Assembly: GCF_040362915.1 (NCBI RefSeq)
Contig: NZ_AP029612.1
Coordinates: 2,418,001-2,482,000 of the forward strand
Direction of reading: 5' to 3'
Source of the DNA: Sediminibacterium sp. KACHI17
GTDB lineage: Bacteria > Bacteroidota > Bacteroidia > Chitinophagales > Chitinophagaceae
DNA: 64,000 nucleotides
Every line of letters starts with the position of its first letter. The first letter of the stretch is position 1. Position numbers and translations under genes: made by a program. The notes beneath the pieces are model-generated. The model was not told where the DNA came from. It saw only the letters and a list, made by a program, of their open reading frames with translations, and ran no database searches. Positions 52,187 through 61,557 of the stretch are shown here, piece by piece.

Positions 52187-53707
52187 TTAGCGTGGAGGCA
52201 TATTCAGTGGAATATCTCTTTTCAGCATCGTGTCTTTTTGCGCAATGACCCAGGCTGTATGATAAATGAGTCGAACTCTTTTTTCCATCAGGTCAAAATT
52301 GATCTTATCAACTGTATCAGTTGGTCTGTGGTAATCGCGGTGTGTACCGTTGAAATAAAAAATGATGGGAACACCTTTTGCAGCAAAATTGTAATGATCA
52401 CTTCTGTAATAAAAACGATTGGTGTCATTTGGATCATTAAATCTTCTGTCTAATTCCATCTTGAAGTATTTCTGATTGACTTCATTGGTGATGGGTGTCA
52501 GATCACTGCTCAGTTTATCATCACCGATCACATATACATAATTCATGGAATCACCTTTGTAAGTAGGATCGATTCGTCCCACCATATCAATATTCAAATC
52601 AACAGTGGTTTTATCCAAAGGATAGATCGGATGCTCTGAATAATAACGAGACCCCAACAATCCTTTTTCTTCACCGGATACATTCATGAATACGACACTT
52701 CTTCTTGGACCATTCCCTTTCTTTTTTGCATTTACAAATGCTTCAGCGATCTCTACAACACTCACAGTTCCTGAACCATCATCATCAGCGCCATAATAAA
52801 TTTCGCCATTGATGATACCTTCATGGTCATAGTGACTGGTGATGAATACATATTCATCTGCTTTATCAGTTCCTGGTAAAACAGCGATCACATTTGCACT
52901 TTGCAATTCATTGGTTTTTTTGATAGCTGTTAACTTGAGTTCAGATTTATAGCTTCCTTTATTCAAGTTCTTCATTTCTTCCACACCTATTTTAGCAGTT
53001 CTTCCCAATAATGCGCTGGCAACGTCTTCAGACACGCTGGCTACATTTACCCTGGATGGATTTGCTTTGGTCAAAGACATGCCTCCTTTTGTATTGGTAG
53101 GATTTCTTCTGGGGAATCCGCTTTTCGATACGATCAATACACCAGCTGCACCTTTTGATACTGCGGTATTTACTTTTCCAAGTGTAGAATACGGAGTCAC
53201 AGCACGCGGGTTAGCAGGGGTGCTGCTATTCGGTGAACCTTCGAGTATGAGTACCATTTTACCGGTAACATTCAGGTTGGCGTAATCATTGGTCACAGAG
53301 TCAACGATACCATAGCCTGCAAATACCACTTCATTATAGTTGAATGATCCTGAATTAACCATTTGCATTGCAATAGAGTAATCTTTATCCCATTCAAAAA
53401 CACGACCATTCACTGATAATCTTTTCTCTGTCAATTCATCTTGAAAGAGCGGAAAGTTCTGTAGGTAACTGTCGCCATTACCCGGCTTTAGTCCGAGTCT
53501 TTTGTACTGACTTTCCAGATAAGCGGCTGCTTTTCTTTCACCTTCACTTGCAGCATTACGTCCTTCCATTTCCGGACCGGCAATGATGGTAAGGTGTTTT
53601 TTCAGGTCAGCTGCAGTAATGGTACCTGCATAAGTTGAGGGGTCTCCTTTCTGTGCAATACTGATGCTGGCAGAAAGAAGCAAGGTTGATAAAAGAATGA
53701 TTCTCAT
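52187..53707 (-). CDS. M28 family zinc peptidase with PA domain, copy A
   Basis: 506 residues with a signal peptide (LLSTLLLSASISIAQ). A PA insert (about 150-250, VTGKMVLILEGSPNSS, KGAAGVLIVSKSG) precedes the catalytic zinc site: VFITSHYDHEG (His, Asp), YGADDDGSGTVSVVEIAEAF (Asp), NVSGEEKGLLGS (Glu-Glu), DMVGRID (Asp) and RSDHYNFAAKG (His). All metal ligands present, so an exported aminopeptidase is likely. About 53% alike by eye to its neighbour, a tandem duplication. Confidence 0.92.
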   Translation of the reverse strand: MRIILLSTLLLSASISIAQKGDPSTYAGTITAADLKKHLTIIAGPEMEGRNAASEGERKAAAYLESQYKRLGLKPGNGDSYLQNFPLFQDELTEKRLSVNGRVFEWDKDYSIAMQMVNSGSFNYNEVVFAGYGIVDSVTNDYANLNVTGKMVLILEGSPNSSTPANPRAVTPYSTLGKVNTAVSKGAAGVLIVSKSGFPRRNPTNTKGGMSLTKANPSRVNVASVSEDVASALLGRTAKIGVEEMKNLNKGSYKSELKLTAIKKTNELQSANVIAVLPGTDKADEYVFITSHYDHEGIINGEIYYGADDDGSGTVSVVEIAEAFVNAKKKGNGPRRSVVFMNVSGEEKGLLGSRYYSEHPIYPLDKTTVDLNIDMVGRIDPTYKGDSMNYVYVIGDDKLSSDLTPITNEVNQKYFKMELDRRFNDPNDTNRFYYRSDHYNFAAKGVPIIFYFNGTHRDYHRPTDTVDKINFDLMEKRVRLIYHTAWVIAQKDTMLKRDIPLNMPPR

Positions 53708-53727
53708 ATTTTGATTTTAAATGAAAG

Positions 53728-53755
53728 AGCCATCACAAAAGATTGTAATGGCTCC
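53728..53755 (-). terminator. Hairpin between the two M28 peptidase genes
   Basis: On the minus strand GAGCCATTACAA and TTGTGATGGCTC pair over 12 bases with one mismatch, followed by a T-rich run. It would end the copy B message before copy A. Confidence 0.65.
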
Positions 53756-53790
53756 GTAAGGTAAGTAATAAATCTTTTTAATAAAACCGA

Positions 53791-55296
53791 TTATCTACCC
53801 GGCATGGTCAATGGAATATCTCTTTTCAGCATATTATCTCTGTTCGCCATTTCCCAGGCAGTATAATAGATCATCTGTACACGCTTCTGCATCAGATCAA
53901 AATTGATCTTGTCCACTGTGTCACTTATTTTATGATAGTCTGCTTTTAACATACCATCATAAAAGAAAAGAACCGGAACGCCTTTGCGCGCAAAATTGTA
54001 GTGATCGCTGCGGTAGTAAATTCTGTTCACGTCTTTTGGATCATCATACTTATAATCCAATGTCAATTTTGTGAATTTATTATTGGCTCCTTCATTGATG
54101 GGTGCCAGATCAGAACTCAGTTTATCATGTCCGATCACATACACATAGTTCAAAGAATCGGCTGTTAGTCTTTCTGTGTCTACGCGACCCACCATGTCAA
54201 TGTTGAGGTTTACAGTGGTTTTATCCAAAGGATAGATCGGATGCTCAGAATAATATTCAGAACCCCACAATCCTTTTTCTTCACCGCTAACGGTCATGAA
54301 AGCAATGCTGCGTCTAGGGCGATCGCCTTTCTTGGCTGCAGCTGCGAATGCTTCTGCCATTTGGATCACGCTTACTGTACCGGATCCATCATCATCTGCA
54401 CCATAATAGATCTGACCATTGCGCATACCTAAGTGATCATGGTGTGCGGTCAGGAAAACATATTCGTCTTTTTTATCGGTTCCGGGTAATACACCGATCA
54501 CATTGCTGGTTTCGAGTGTGGTAGTTTTTTTGGCTACCATCAATTGCATTTCAGCAGTGTAGGTTCCTTTCTTGATGGTTTTCAGATCATTGATACTGAG
54601 TGTAGCAGTTCTTCCCAATAATGCCGAAGCTATTTCCGGTGAGATCGTCATCACTACAAAAGGTGCACCAGTTGCCTGACGGAAATAGATATTACTTGTA
54701 GTAGCAGTCGCTGTTGCTTTTGGGAAAGCCGTACTGATCATCAATACACCGGCAGCACCTGCTCTTCTCAATGCATTCATCTTTGCAAAACTGCTTCCGG
54801 CAGCGCTTCCGGTACCACCATCACCGTCCAGTACCATCACCATTTTACCTTTTACATCCAATCCGGAAAGATCATTGATTGATTTGGCGGAGTCAACTAC
54901 ACCATGCCCTGCAAACACCGTATTGTTAATGATCAGTGTACCATTACTTACAGAGGCGAGGTTGAAAAAATATTGTTTATCCCATTCAAAACTTCTTCCA
55001 TTCACACGTAAGCTTTTGTCGCTCACTTCATCTCTGTATACAGGATAAGTCATTTGGTAGCTGTTGCCATTACCCGGTTGTAATCCGATCTTCCTGAACT
55101 GCTCTTCAATATATGCCGCTGCTTTACGCTCACCCGGCATACCGGTTTCACGACCTTCCATTTCTGCACTGGCGATCACAGTTAGTTTCTCTTTTAATCC
55201 TTTGGCACTGATAACAGGTGCATAGCGAGCCGCTTTATCCTGTGCAGATACCATGAGTGTGGCAAATGAAAATGCCACTAATAAATGTTTCTTCAT
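53791..55296 (-). CDS. M28 family zinc peptidase with PA domain, copy B
   Basis: 501 residues with a signal peptide (LLVAFSFATLMVSAQ). Same layout as copy A: PA insert (MVMVLDGDGGTGSAAGS, RAGAAGVLMIS), then VFLTAHHDHLG, YGADDDGSGTVSVIQMAEAF, TVSGEEKGLWGS, DMVGRVD and RSDHYNFARKG. Differences concentrate in the PA insert, which suggests that substrate access has diverged between the two copies. Confidence 0.92.
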   Translation of the reverse strand: MKKHLLVAFSFATLMVSAQDKAARYAPVISAKGLKEKLTVIASAEMEGRETGMPGERKAAAYIEEQFRKIGLQPGNGNSYQMTYPVYRDEVSDKSLRVNGRSFEWDKQYFFNLASVSNGTLIINNTVFAGHGVVDSAKSINDLSGLDVKGKMVMVLDGDGGTGSAAGSSFAKMNALRRAGAAGVLMISTAFPKATATATTSNIYFRQATGAPFVVMTISPEIASALLGRTATLSINDLKTIKKGTYTAEMQLMVAKKTTTLETSNVIGVLPGTDKKDEYVFLTAHHDHLGMRNGQIYYGADDDGSGTVSVIQMAEAFAAAAKKGDRPRRSIAFMTVSGEEKGLWGSEYYSEHPIYPLDKTTVNLNIDMVGRVDTERLTADSLNYVYVIGHDKLSSDLAPINEGANNKFTKLTLDYKYDDPKDVNRIYYRSDHYNFARKGVPVLFFYDGMLKADYHKISDTVDKINFDLMQKRVQMIYYTAWEMANRDNMLKRDIPLTMPGR

Positions 55297-55314
55297 ACGA
55301 GCAATGTTTAAGAA

Positions 55315-55770
55315 TTATGAACAGGCGATTTTATTGACTCTGTTAGCATGACGTCCGCCTTCAAATGCAGTGGTCATGAATATTTCGATCATTTGTTGTG
55401 CCAGCGGCAAAGCAACAAAACGAGCAGGGATACAGATCATATTGGCGTCATTGTGTAAACGGATCAGGGAAGCAACATCATTTTGCCAGCATAATCCGGC
55501 ACGAATGCCCTGGTGTTTATTGGCAGTAATCGCCACTCCATTTGCACTGCCACAGAAGAGAATACCAAAGGTGGATTCACCTTTTTCTACACTCGATGCA
55601 GTAGGATGCGCAAAGTCAGGATAATCCACTGAATCAAGGGATGGCGCACCAAAATCTTTGACAGTATAACCCTTTTCGGTCAGCCATTTTTTGATGGCTT
55701 CTTTGTATTCAAAACCTGCATGATCAGCACCAATGGCAATAGGTTTTGAAGCATCAAACACGTAGTTCAT
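55315..55770 (-). CDS. rpiB: Ribose-5-phosphate isomerase B
   Basis: 151 residues. Interconverts ribose-5-phosphate and ribulose-5-phosphate. Family residues: IAIGADHAGFEYKEAIKKWL, the catalytic Cys in FGILFCGSANGVAITANK, and the LHNDANMICIPARFV segment with its His. Pairs functionally with the transketolase and KdsD activities elsewhere in the window, which share the pentose phosphate pool. Confidence 0.95.
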   Translation of the reverse strand: MNYVFDASKPIAIGADHAGFEYKEAIKKWLTEKGYTVKDFGAPSLDSVDYPDFAHPTASSVEKGESTFGILFCGSANGVAITANKHQGIRAGLCWQNDVASLIRLHNDANMICIPARFVALPLAQQMIEIFMTTAFEGGRHANRVNKIACS

Positions 55771-55849
55771 GGTAAAAATTAAGTCGTGAAGTTAAAATAT
55801 TGATAGCATGGGGTATCAAAAAATGTATAAACGGAGCAATCATGCTTAC

Positions 55850-56704
55850 TTAACTCCATTCTTCTTCTTCTCTTCTTTCCTGTTCTTTCGATACACGTGC
55901 TGAAATGATGATACTCACTTCATATAAGAAAAATAATGGAAGGAATACGATCAACTGACTCATCCAGTCCGGACTAGGAGTGATGATCGCTGCTACGACT
56001 AATATGATCACTGCTGCGTATTTACGCATACGTCTTAAATAGGATGGAGTGACCAATCCGATCTTAGTCAGTAAAAATGCAAGAACGGGTAATTCAAATG
56101 CGATCCCACATCCCAAAATCAGGTTTGTTAGATTGTCCAGATAGTCTGTGAGTGTGGGTCTTGTTACCAATAATCCTTGTGTTCCCAATTGGAAACTACC
56201 GAGGAAATTGAATGTGAAGGGACCTAATAAAAAATATCCGAAAGCCGCACCACAAAAAAAGAAGAACGACACCCAAAAAATGATGAAGCGGGTATTTTTC
56301 AGTTCTTTTTCTTTCAAAGCAGGCTTGATGAATTTCCAGAATTCCCAGAAGATATAAGGAAATGCAATAATAATACCGCCGATCAATGCCATAGAGATAC
56401 TGCTGAGAAATTGTCCGGCAAAAGTGGTGGATTGCATATCCACTTTTACGGGAGGCATACAAAGTGCTTCACCCATATGTGCCCAATGACTAAAATCGCA
56501 GAGTGCTTTATAGCTGATGAAGTTGGGGTTGATCGGTCCTGTAATGATATTATCAAAGACCCAGTCTCGATAAATGAAGATCACAATTGCCATAACGAGA
56601 ATGGCAATAATAGAGCGAACGATGTGCTGTCTTAGCTCTTCGAGATGATCGATAAAACTCATCTCGGCTTTTTCCGGTCCTCTGTTTCTTTTGAATAAAG
56701 CCAT
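55850..56704 (-). CDS. tatC: Sec-independent protein translocase TatC
   Basis: 285 residues, six membrane helices. The N-terminal signature is AEMSFIDHLEELRQHIVRS and later FGIAFELPVLAFLLTKIGLVTP-type loop text (GCGIAFELPVLAF). TatC binds twin-arginine signal peptides. The open frame reaches 56752, but a -7 box TAACTTTG (56729-56736, minus) lies between, so ATG at 56704 is chosen. TatA/B genes are not in the window. Confidence 0.95.
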   Translation of the reverse strand: MALFKRNRGPEKAEMSFIDHLEELRQHIVRSIIAILVMAIVIFIYRDWVFDNIITGPINPNFISYKALCDFSHWAHMGEALCMPPVKVDMQSTTFAGQFLSSISMALIGGIIIAFPYIFWEFWKFIKPALKEKELKNTRFIIFWVSFFFFCGAAFGYFLLGPFTFNFLGSFQLGTQGLLVTRPTLTDYLDNLTNLILGCGIAFELPVLAFLLTKIGLVTPSYLRRMRKYAAVIILVVAAIITPSPDWMSQLIVFLPLFFLYEVSIIISARVSKEQERREEEEWS

Positions 56705-56728
56705 GTATCCTCGCTGCTTTTGAGTTGC

Positions 56729-56736
56729 CAAAGTTA
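56729..56736 (-). promoter_or_regulatory. Promoter -7 box before tatC
   Basis: Minus strand TAACTTTG fits TAnnTTTG, 25 bases before the ATG at 56704. Confidence 0.55.
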
Positions 56737-56777
56737 CGGGTAACAGTAACACGAAAAATGCCGATTTTATCGGCGAT

Positions 56778-57176
56778 TCAATGATATTTTCGGATACTAT
56801 GGGTCAATTGATCTGCCAGATCCTGTTCATCAAGGTAAAGTATCTGTTCAGTAGCGATTCCAGATACTGTGGAGGAGTGAGGGGCGGCAGCATTTCTCAG
56901 GTACCAAACGGGTTTGCCTTTGGCCACTGCATAACCTGCTTCCAGACCTACCCCAATGGCTTTTACGGATAGCTCTGCGATCAGTATATCGGAGTCATCG
57001 ATCTCTCTGCAAGCTGCTTGCATCATCGCTTTTTCTTCTTGTAAACTGAATCGATACTGGTCTACAAAAATAAATAGATCGATACCGGCTTGATGGAGTG
57101 TGGATCGTAGGGTTTGAATAACCGGTTCGAGTTGGGTACGATGATCGATACTGATGGCGAGATAAGCTCTTGGCAT
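56778..57176 (-). CDS. Nucleoside 2-deoxyribosyltransferase-like protein
   Basis: 132 residues. The fold of that family is suggested by MPRAYLAISIDHR, the SDILIAELSVKAIGVGLEAGYAVAKGKPVWYL stretch with Asp and Glu near the active-site positions. Substrate unknown; it may cleave nucleotides or nucleoside derivatives. It begins one base after the stop of the CNNM/CorC gene and is co-transcribed with it. Confidence 0.65.
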   Translation of the reverse strand: MPRAYLAISIDHRTQLEPVIQTLRSTLHQAGIDLFIFVDQYRFSLQEEKAMMQAACREIDDSDILIAELSVKAIGVGLEAGYAVAKGKPVWYLRNAAAPHSSTVSGIATEQILYLDEQDLADQLTHSIRKYH

Positions 57177-57177
57177 C

Positions 57178-58437
57178 TTAACGTAATATTTTCAGCTTAA
57201 CCGTATCAATGCGTGTTTCGCTGACGTTCAGGATATCAAATCGATAATCATCGATGATAATGGTTTCCTTTTGTTTGGGGATGGATTCATGTTTGTTGAT
57301 GATATATCCGCTCAAAGTCTCTGATTCATTCTCCGGAAACTCGAGTTCATATTTTTCTTTGAGATAATCCAGCTCCAGTCGTCCACTTAAAATGAATTCA
57401 TCATCTGCCAATTGCTTTTCTACAAACTCTTCTACATCGTATTCATCGTGAATTTCTCCAAAGATCTCTTCCAGCACATCTTCCATGGTAACAATACCGG
57501 CAGTACCCCCGAATTCATCAACGACCCAGGCAATGCTTTTTCTTTCTTTGGTGAATTTATTGATGAGATCAGCAGCACTCATACTTTCCGGAACAGCAAG
57601 TATGGGATGAATGATATCCTGAATGCTGTTTGGTTTTTTGAAGAGATCGATTTGGTGTACGTATCCCAAGATATTATCGATGTTCTCATCGTACACGATC
57701 AGCTTACTCAGTTTCGATTGAACAAAACGATTTTGTAATTCACGAATAGAAATGCGTTGATCAACACCTTCGATCTCAGTACGGGGAACCAGACATTGTC
57801 TGATCTTAATGGTAGGTAAACTCAATGCATTTTCAAACAATTCAGTATTCAGTTCCTGATTGTCTTCATCCTGCTCTTTGGTTTGCTGGAAGAAATGTTC
57901 CAGATCTACTTTGGTAAAAGCTTCTGTTTTATCATTCACACGAACATTCAGAATATATTTCAGGATCCACTGTGAAAGATCAACGAATAAATTGGTCAGT
58001 GGCTCAAAGATGGTGTGAAAGAATTTAGCGAGAGGGGCGAAAAAGCTTAATAAGCTATCATTCCTTGCTCTGAAAATAGCTTTGGGGATGAACTCGCCAA
58101 AGATCAATACAACAATCGCAGAGATGATGGTATCGATGATAAGTTTCAGGTATTCATTTTGAACATTGAGCGGGTTCCAGGCAATGCTTTTCAGGAATTC
58201 ATCGAAAAGAAGTCCATAGATCACCAATACAGTGTTCAAACCAATGAGACAGGTACCGATGAATTTGGCGGGATTTTCAACAAAATCGGATAATATCAAT
58301 CCGCTTCGTTTTCCTTGTTTCTTTTTTAACTCAATACTCAATCGATTGGCGCTGACAAAAGCGATTTCATACCCTGCAAAAAAGCCGATGAATATGAGTG
58401 AGAGAAGAATCCATATGATCGTATAAAGCTCGGTCAT
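57178..58437 (-). CDS. CNNM/CorC (hemolysin-type) membrane protein
   Basis: 419 residues. DUF21/CNNM membrane domain (about 1-170; LIFIGFFAGYEIAFVSANRLSIELKKKQG), two CBS motifs (about 200-320; CLVPRTEIEGVDQR, KERKSIAWVVDEFGGTAGIVTMEDVLEEIFGE in part) and a C-terminal CorC/HlyC domain (FILSGRLELDYLKEKY, TLSGYIINK). Family members handle Mg2+ or Co2+ and in some species hold the gliding-motility name GldE. First gene of a likely unit with the transferase-like gene. Confidence 0.9.
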   Translation of the reverse strand: MTELYTIIWILLSLIFIGFFAGYEIAFVSANRLSIELKKKQGKRSGLILSDFVENPAKFIGTCLIGLNTVLVIYGLLFDEFLKSIAWNPLNVQNEYLKLIIDTIISAIVVLIFGEFIPKAIFRARNDSLLSFFAPLAKFFHTIFEPLTNLFVDLSQWILKYILNVRVNDKTEAFTKVDLEHFFQQTKEQDEDNQELNTELFENALSLPTIKIRQCLVPRTEIEGVDQRISIRELQNRFVQSKLSKLIVYDENIDNILGYVHQIDLFKKPNSIQDIIHPILAVPESMSAADLINKFTKERKSIAWVVDEFGGTAGIVTMEDVLEEIFGEIHDEYDVEEFVEKQLADDEFILSGRLELDYLKEKYELEFPENESETLSGYIINKHESIPKQKETIIIDDYRFDILNVSETRIDTVKLKILR

Positions 58438-58469
58438 AGTTATTTGTTCGTTATGCTAAGATAAGTGGT

Positions 58470-58538
58470 ATTAGCATATAGCTAATAGCTAATGGCCAAT
58501 AGCAGGTAATATTTGTACTTCCTATTAGCCATTAGCGA
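58470..58538. repeat. Word-iterating intergenic hairpin (TAGCTAA words)
   Basis: TATAGCTAATAGCTAATGGCC and CCTATTAGCCATTAGC form the two arms. Followed by unrelated sequence to the end of the DUF4097 gene. Confidence 0.7.
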
Positions 58539-58702
58539 TGAACCACCTGCTAACAACCGCGAGTGCCCCGTAGAAACGGGGCACGGACCGATCGTTAACA
58601 ACATGAGAAAATCGGCTGTGTGAAATATATGCACATGAAGAAACTCAAAAGAAAGAATGAGCAGTATGGCGCTGCTCATTCGGGTATATGGAAACTGAAA
58701 TA

Positions 58703-60148
58703 TTATTTAAAATCAACGGTGCAATTCTGGCATTTCATCTGCACTTTCAAACCTGAACCGTTACCGATATTGGCGGTGAATTTAGTAGGCGTGCTGTTGG
58801 TGCCGCGATACATTGGATATCCCTGTACGGTAGCCGGGGCAAGTGTTCCTGAAAAAGTACCCCCTGTTATTGTATTGGTTACACCCGTTGCTTTACCAGG
58901 TTGTGCCGGGATATTCACAGCGGTCATACCATTGGTTGAACTTATTTTAGAAAGTGTTCCGGAGGTATTGATCATGGACTGTACCAAACTGGCATATTCT
59001 TTTTTCTCTTCTTCTGTAGGCTCTACCTGTGTTCTCTCAAAATCACCATATACCGTAGAATAGCTTCCGATAAAGTCAACACTGTAGTTTTTCATATCAC
59101 GAAGTGGGATACGAACATCTGCATAACGGTTATTGATCTTGATGAGTTTTACATTGGCGCCTACATTTCTGATCTTCACATCTGCATTACTGCCATCTAT
59201 TTCGATAGAACCTGCTAATCTGGTAATACGGAGGTTGCCATAGTTCTTACGTCCTCTGATATCCGTGACATCTTCTACTTCAAATTCGTCATTGGTACTT
59301 ACCATTTTGATTTTTTTAGCTGATGCCATTTCAATGGTAGCGTATTTACTTTCAATATCCAGATCATCGATATTATTGGCAGTGAATCTGCCATTTGCAA
59401 ACTCGATCTCTGCCTCTTTGATATCACGCAGGTTAGCATTAGCGTACTTAGAACGAAGACGCAGTTTATTTAAGCTTTCCGCTTCAAAATTTCCATTGGT
59501 AATATCCAATAATACATCTCCTACATTGGCAGGCAATTGAAGATCGGAGTATCTGGTTTCAATATCCAACTTACTGCCAGCCGGAACATAAATGGTCAGT
59601 AATCTTTTATTAGTATTCCCGGACTTGGAGAAGGATCCTGATTGATTATATATTGTAGTAGGATATCCCACGACTACATTTTGTCCGCTGGTTGCATATG
59701 CATAGCTGCCAAAACTTGAAGCGCCTGATTTGATCTTTACGGAAGAGCCTAGTGCTTTTAAACTGATCCCCATTTTTTCAAACCATTCTTCATCGGTCAG
59801 TGTACTTTCTTTCTCAAAATAAGCGGTAGTCACTACTTTGACTTTTTGCTGGTCCCAGGTTTTTACCTGAATAGATCTGGTATTATTTTCAATATAGATC
59901 TCTCCACTTTTGGGCATATTGATCTCTTGGCTGACTTCTTTTGATTTTAAGTCTTCCTGATTGATATTTCTCGTCTCGAAACCAAAGCCGTTTGCAATAG
60001 CTACATTATCTACGCTTACCACATTAACATTGGAAGATCGGTTGATGTTTTGTGCGATAGGAGATGTTGCTACTTGAGCAAAAGCTCCATTTAAGGTTCC
60101 TGTTACAATGCCAGAGAGCAGTATCCATTGTTGCGCAATTCGTTTCAT
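58703..60148 (-). CDS. DUF4097-type exported beta-strand repeat protein
   Basis: 481 residues with a signal peptide (WILLSGIVTGTLNGAFAQ). The centre (about 150-330) is a beta-helix-like repeat of the DUF4097 kind: LDIETRYSDLQLPANVGDVLLDI, LRLRSKYANANLRDIKEAEIEF, IDIESKYATIEMASAKKIKMV in pieces. It ends with a KCQNCTVDF Cys pair. It follows the anti-sigma gene after 12 bases, so it is a member of the sigma-factor operon and probably reads or builds an envelope signal. Confidence 0.78.
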   Translation of the reverse strand: MKRIAQQWILLSGIVTGTLNGAFAQVATSPIAQNINRSSNVNVVSVDNVAIANGFGFETRNINQEDLKSKEVSQEINMPKSGEIYIENNTRSIQVKTWDQQKVKVVTTAYFEKESTLTDEEWFEKMGISLKALGSSVKIKSGASSFGSYAYATSGQNVVVGYPTTIYNQSGSFSKSGNTNKRLLTIYVPAGSKLDIETRYSDLQLPANVGDVLLDITNGNFEAESLNKLRLRSKYANANLRDIKEAEIEFANGRFTANNIDDLDIESKYATIEMASAKKIKMVSTNDEFEVEDVTDIRGRKNYGNLRITRLAGSIEIDGSNADVKIRNVGANVKLIKINNRYADVRIPLRDMKNYSVDFIGSYSTVYGDFERTQVEPTEEEKKEYASLVQSMINTSGTLSKISSTNGMTAVNIPAQPGKATGVTNTITGGTFSGTLAPATVQGYPMYRGTNSTPTKFTANIGNGSGLKVQMKCQNCTVDFK

Positions 60149-60160
60149 ATCATTAGTGGT

Positions 60161-60880
60161 TTAAATATTGATGAAATAAGTTTTGACACTGTCAACAGGC
60201 GCACGATTTTGTTTGATGCGATTGTTGATCTTGTTCATTTCCAGTTGTAATTGTTTAAGTGTATTGAGTTTGATCTGATAAATATTGATGAGTTGATTGA
60301 GTAACTGATCGGTCATACCACGCTTTACGATTTCTGCTTTGATACCTTTCTCATCTTTTTCCAGTTGTTTGATCTGGATTTTAAAATCTGCAAAATATTC
60401 TGCTGACTCTGCAAACATGGGTGTCGTACTCACTTTATCACGTTGTAGGTTGATCACCTGTTTGAAACTATTTTCAATATTGTTCATCGCGATCAGGTCT
60501 TGTCTTTTCGGAATCGCTTTGATCGTGGGTATATGCTTCTTTTTATGTTCTCTTTTTTCAGCAACTGCCAATTCTTTGGTTGTAGTCACTGTTTCTGTTT
60601 CCGGTACGGTTGTATGAGGCTGTTCAACCGGTTGCTGAATATTTTCATTAGCCGTTATGTTCGACAATTCCGGTGTTGATGTGTCGCGCATCAGACTCCA
60701 AACACCGATACCTGCCAATACCAATATACATGCTGCTGCTACCCAGCGTGTCATCATTACAATGACGGTTGTCTTTTTCGCAGGTTGTTGTCGCTCTATT
60801 CTGTCCCATATAGCAGGAGAAGGCTCCTCCACATCTAATGAAGACCGATTTTGCTGCAGGTATTTTTTAAACTCATCCAT
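60161..60880 (-). CDS. Probable anti-sigma factor
   Basis: 239 residues. One membrane helix (WVAAACILVLAGIGVWSLM, about 47-65), a short cytoplasmic N-terminal part (DEFKKYLQQNRSSLDVEEP) and a periplasmic coiled coil with a C-terminal INNRIKQNRAPVDS end. The start overlaps the sigma gene by 8 bases, the classic arrangement. No zinc-binding anti-sigma (ZAS) motif was seen. Confidence 0.78.
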   Translation of the reverse strand: MDEFKKYLQQNRSSLDVEEPSPAIWDRIERQQPAKKTTVIVMMTRWVAAACILVLAGIGVWSLMRDTSTPELSNITANENIQQPVEQPHTTVPETETVTTTKELAVAEKREHKKKHIPTIKAIPKRQDLIAMNNIENSFKQVINLQRDKVSTTPMFAESAEYFADFKIQIKQLEKDEKGIKAEIVKRGMTDQLLNQLINIYQIKLNTLKQLQLEMNKINNRIKQNRAPVDSVKTYFINI

Positions 60881-61424
60881 GTAACTGCATTTGTTTGGTG
60901 ATTCTTTCTTTTAATAGTTGTCTGGCCCTGTGGTACTGACTTTTGCTGGTTGATTCTGATATTCCTAAATGTGTTGCGATCTCTCGGTGACTATAATCCT
61001 CCAACACATATAAATTGAAAACCTGTCTGCAACCATCCGGTAAACTTTTGATCTCGTGATGCACCATATTGAGATCAACTGTTTTCCACCATTCAGGTTC
61101 TTCGTTGCTCATGGTCTGTTCCCATTGTTCATCCCATTCAGACCAGTACACATTTTTTTTACAGAAGCGGATACATTCATTCACGACAATTCTTTTCAAC
61201 CACCCGCCAAATTGAACAGGGTCCTTCAACTGCTTCAGGTTTTTAAATGCGATCATAAATGCTTCCTGCAAGAGATCTTCCGCATCATTCTGATTGCCCG
61301 TCATGCGAATGCAGATGTTGTACATAGCTTTACTGTACTGGCGATAGAGCCATGCCTGCGATGCTGCATCTCCCGTGCAGGCTTTTCTCACAACAGCCGT
61401 TTGTATGGTGGATTCCTGTTCCAA
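60873..61424 (-). CDS. RNA polymerase sigma factor, ECF subfamily
   Basis: 183 residues. Region 2 spans SQAWLYRQYSKAMYNICIRMTGNQNDAEDLLQEAFM; region 4 ends with YVLEDYSHREIATHLGISESTSKSQYHRARQLL. It directs transcription of an envelope-stress or nutrient regulon and is held by the anti-sigma factor encoded next. Operon: sigma, anti-sigma, DUF4097. Confidence 0.93.
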   Translation of the reverse strand: MEQESTIQTAVVRKACTGDAASQAWLYRQYSKAMYNICIRMTGNQNDAEDLLQEAFMIAFKNLKQLKDPVQFGGWLKRIVVNECIRFCKKNVYWSEWDEQWEQTMSNEEPEWWKTVDLNMVHHEIKSLPDGCRQVFNLYVLEDYSHREIATHLGISESTSKSQYHRARQLLKERITKQMQLHG

Positions 61425-61502
61425 ATAATAGTTCCGCTTATAAGAGTAGAATAGGAGATGTTGGTTGGAAAGAAGGTAGAACTTTTTTTAGTGCTTCCAT
61501 AA

Positions 61503-61536
61503 AAAAAGCGGAATGATCTTTACTCATTCCGCTTTT
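61503..61536 (-). terminator. Terminator after the aldo/keto reductase gene
   Basis: AAAAGCGGAATGA and TCATTCCGCTTTT make a perfect stem with a 7-base loop; T-run on the minus strand. Confidence 0.85.
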
Positions 61537-61557
61537 AATTGTTTGCTTATCAGATAC

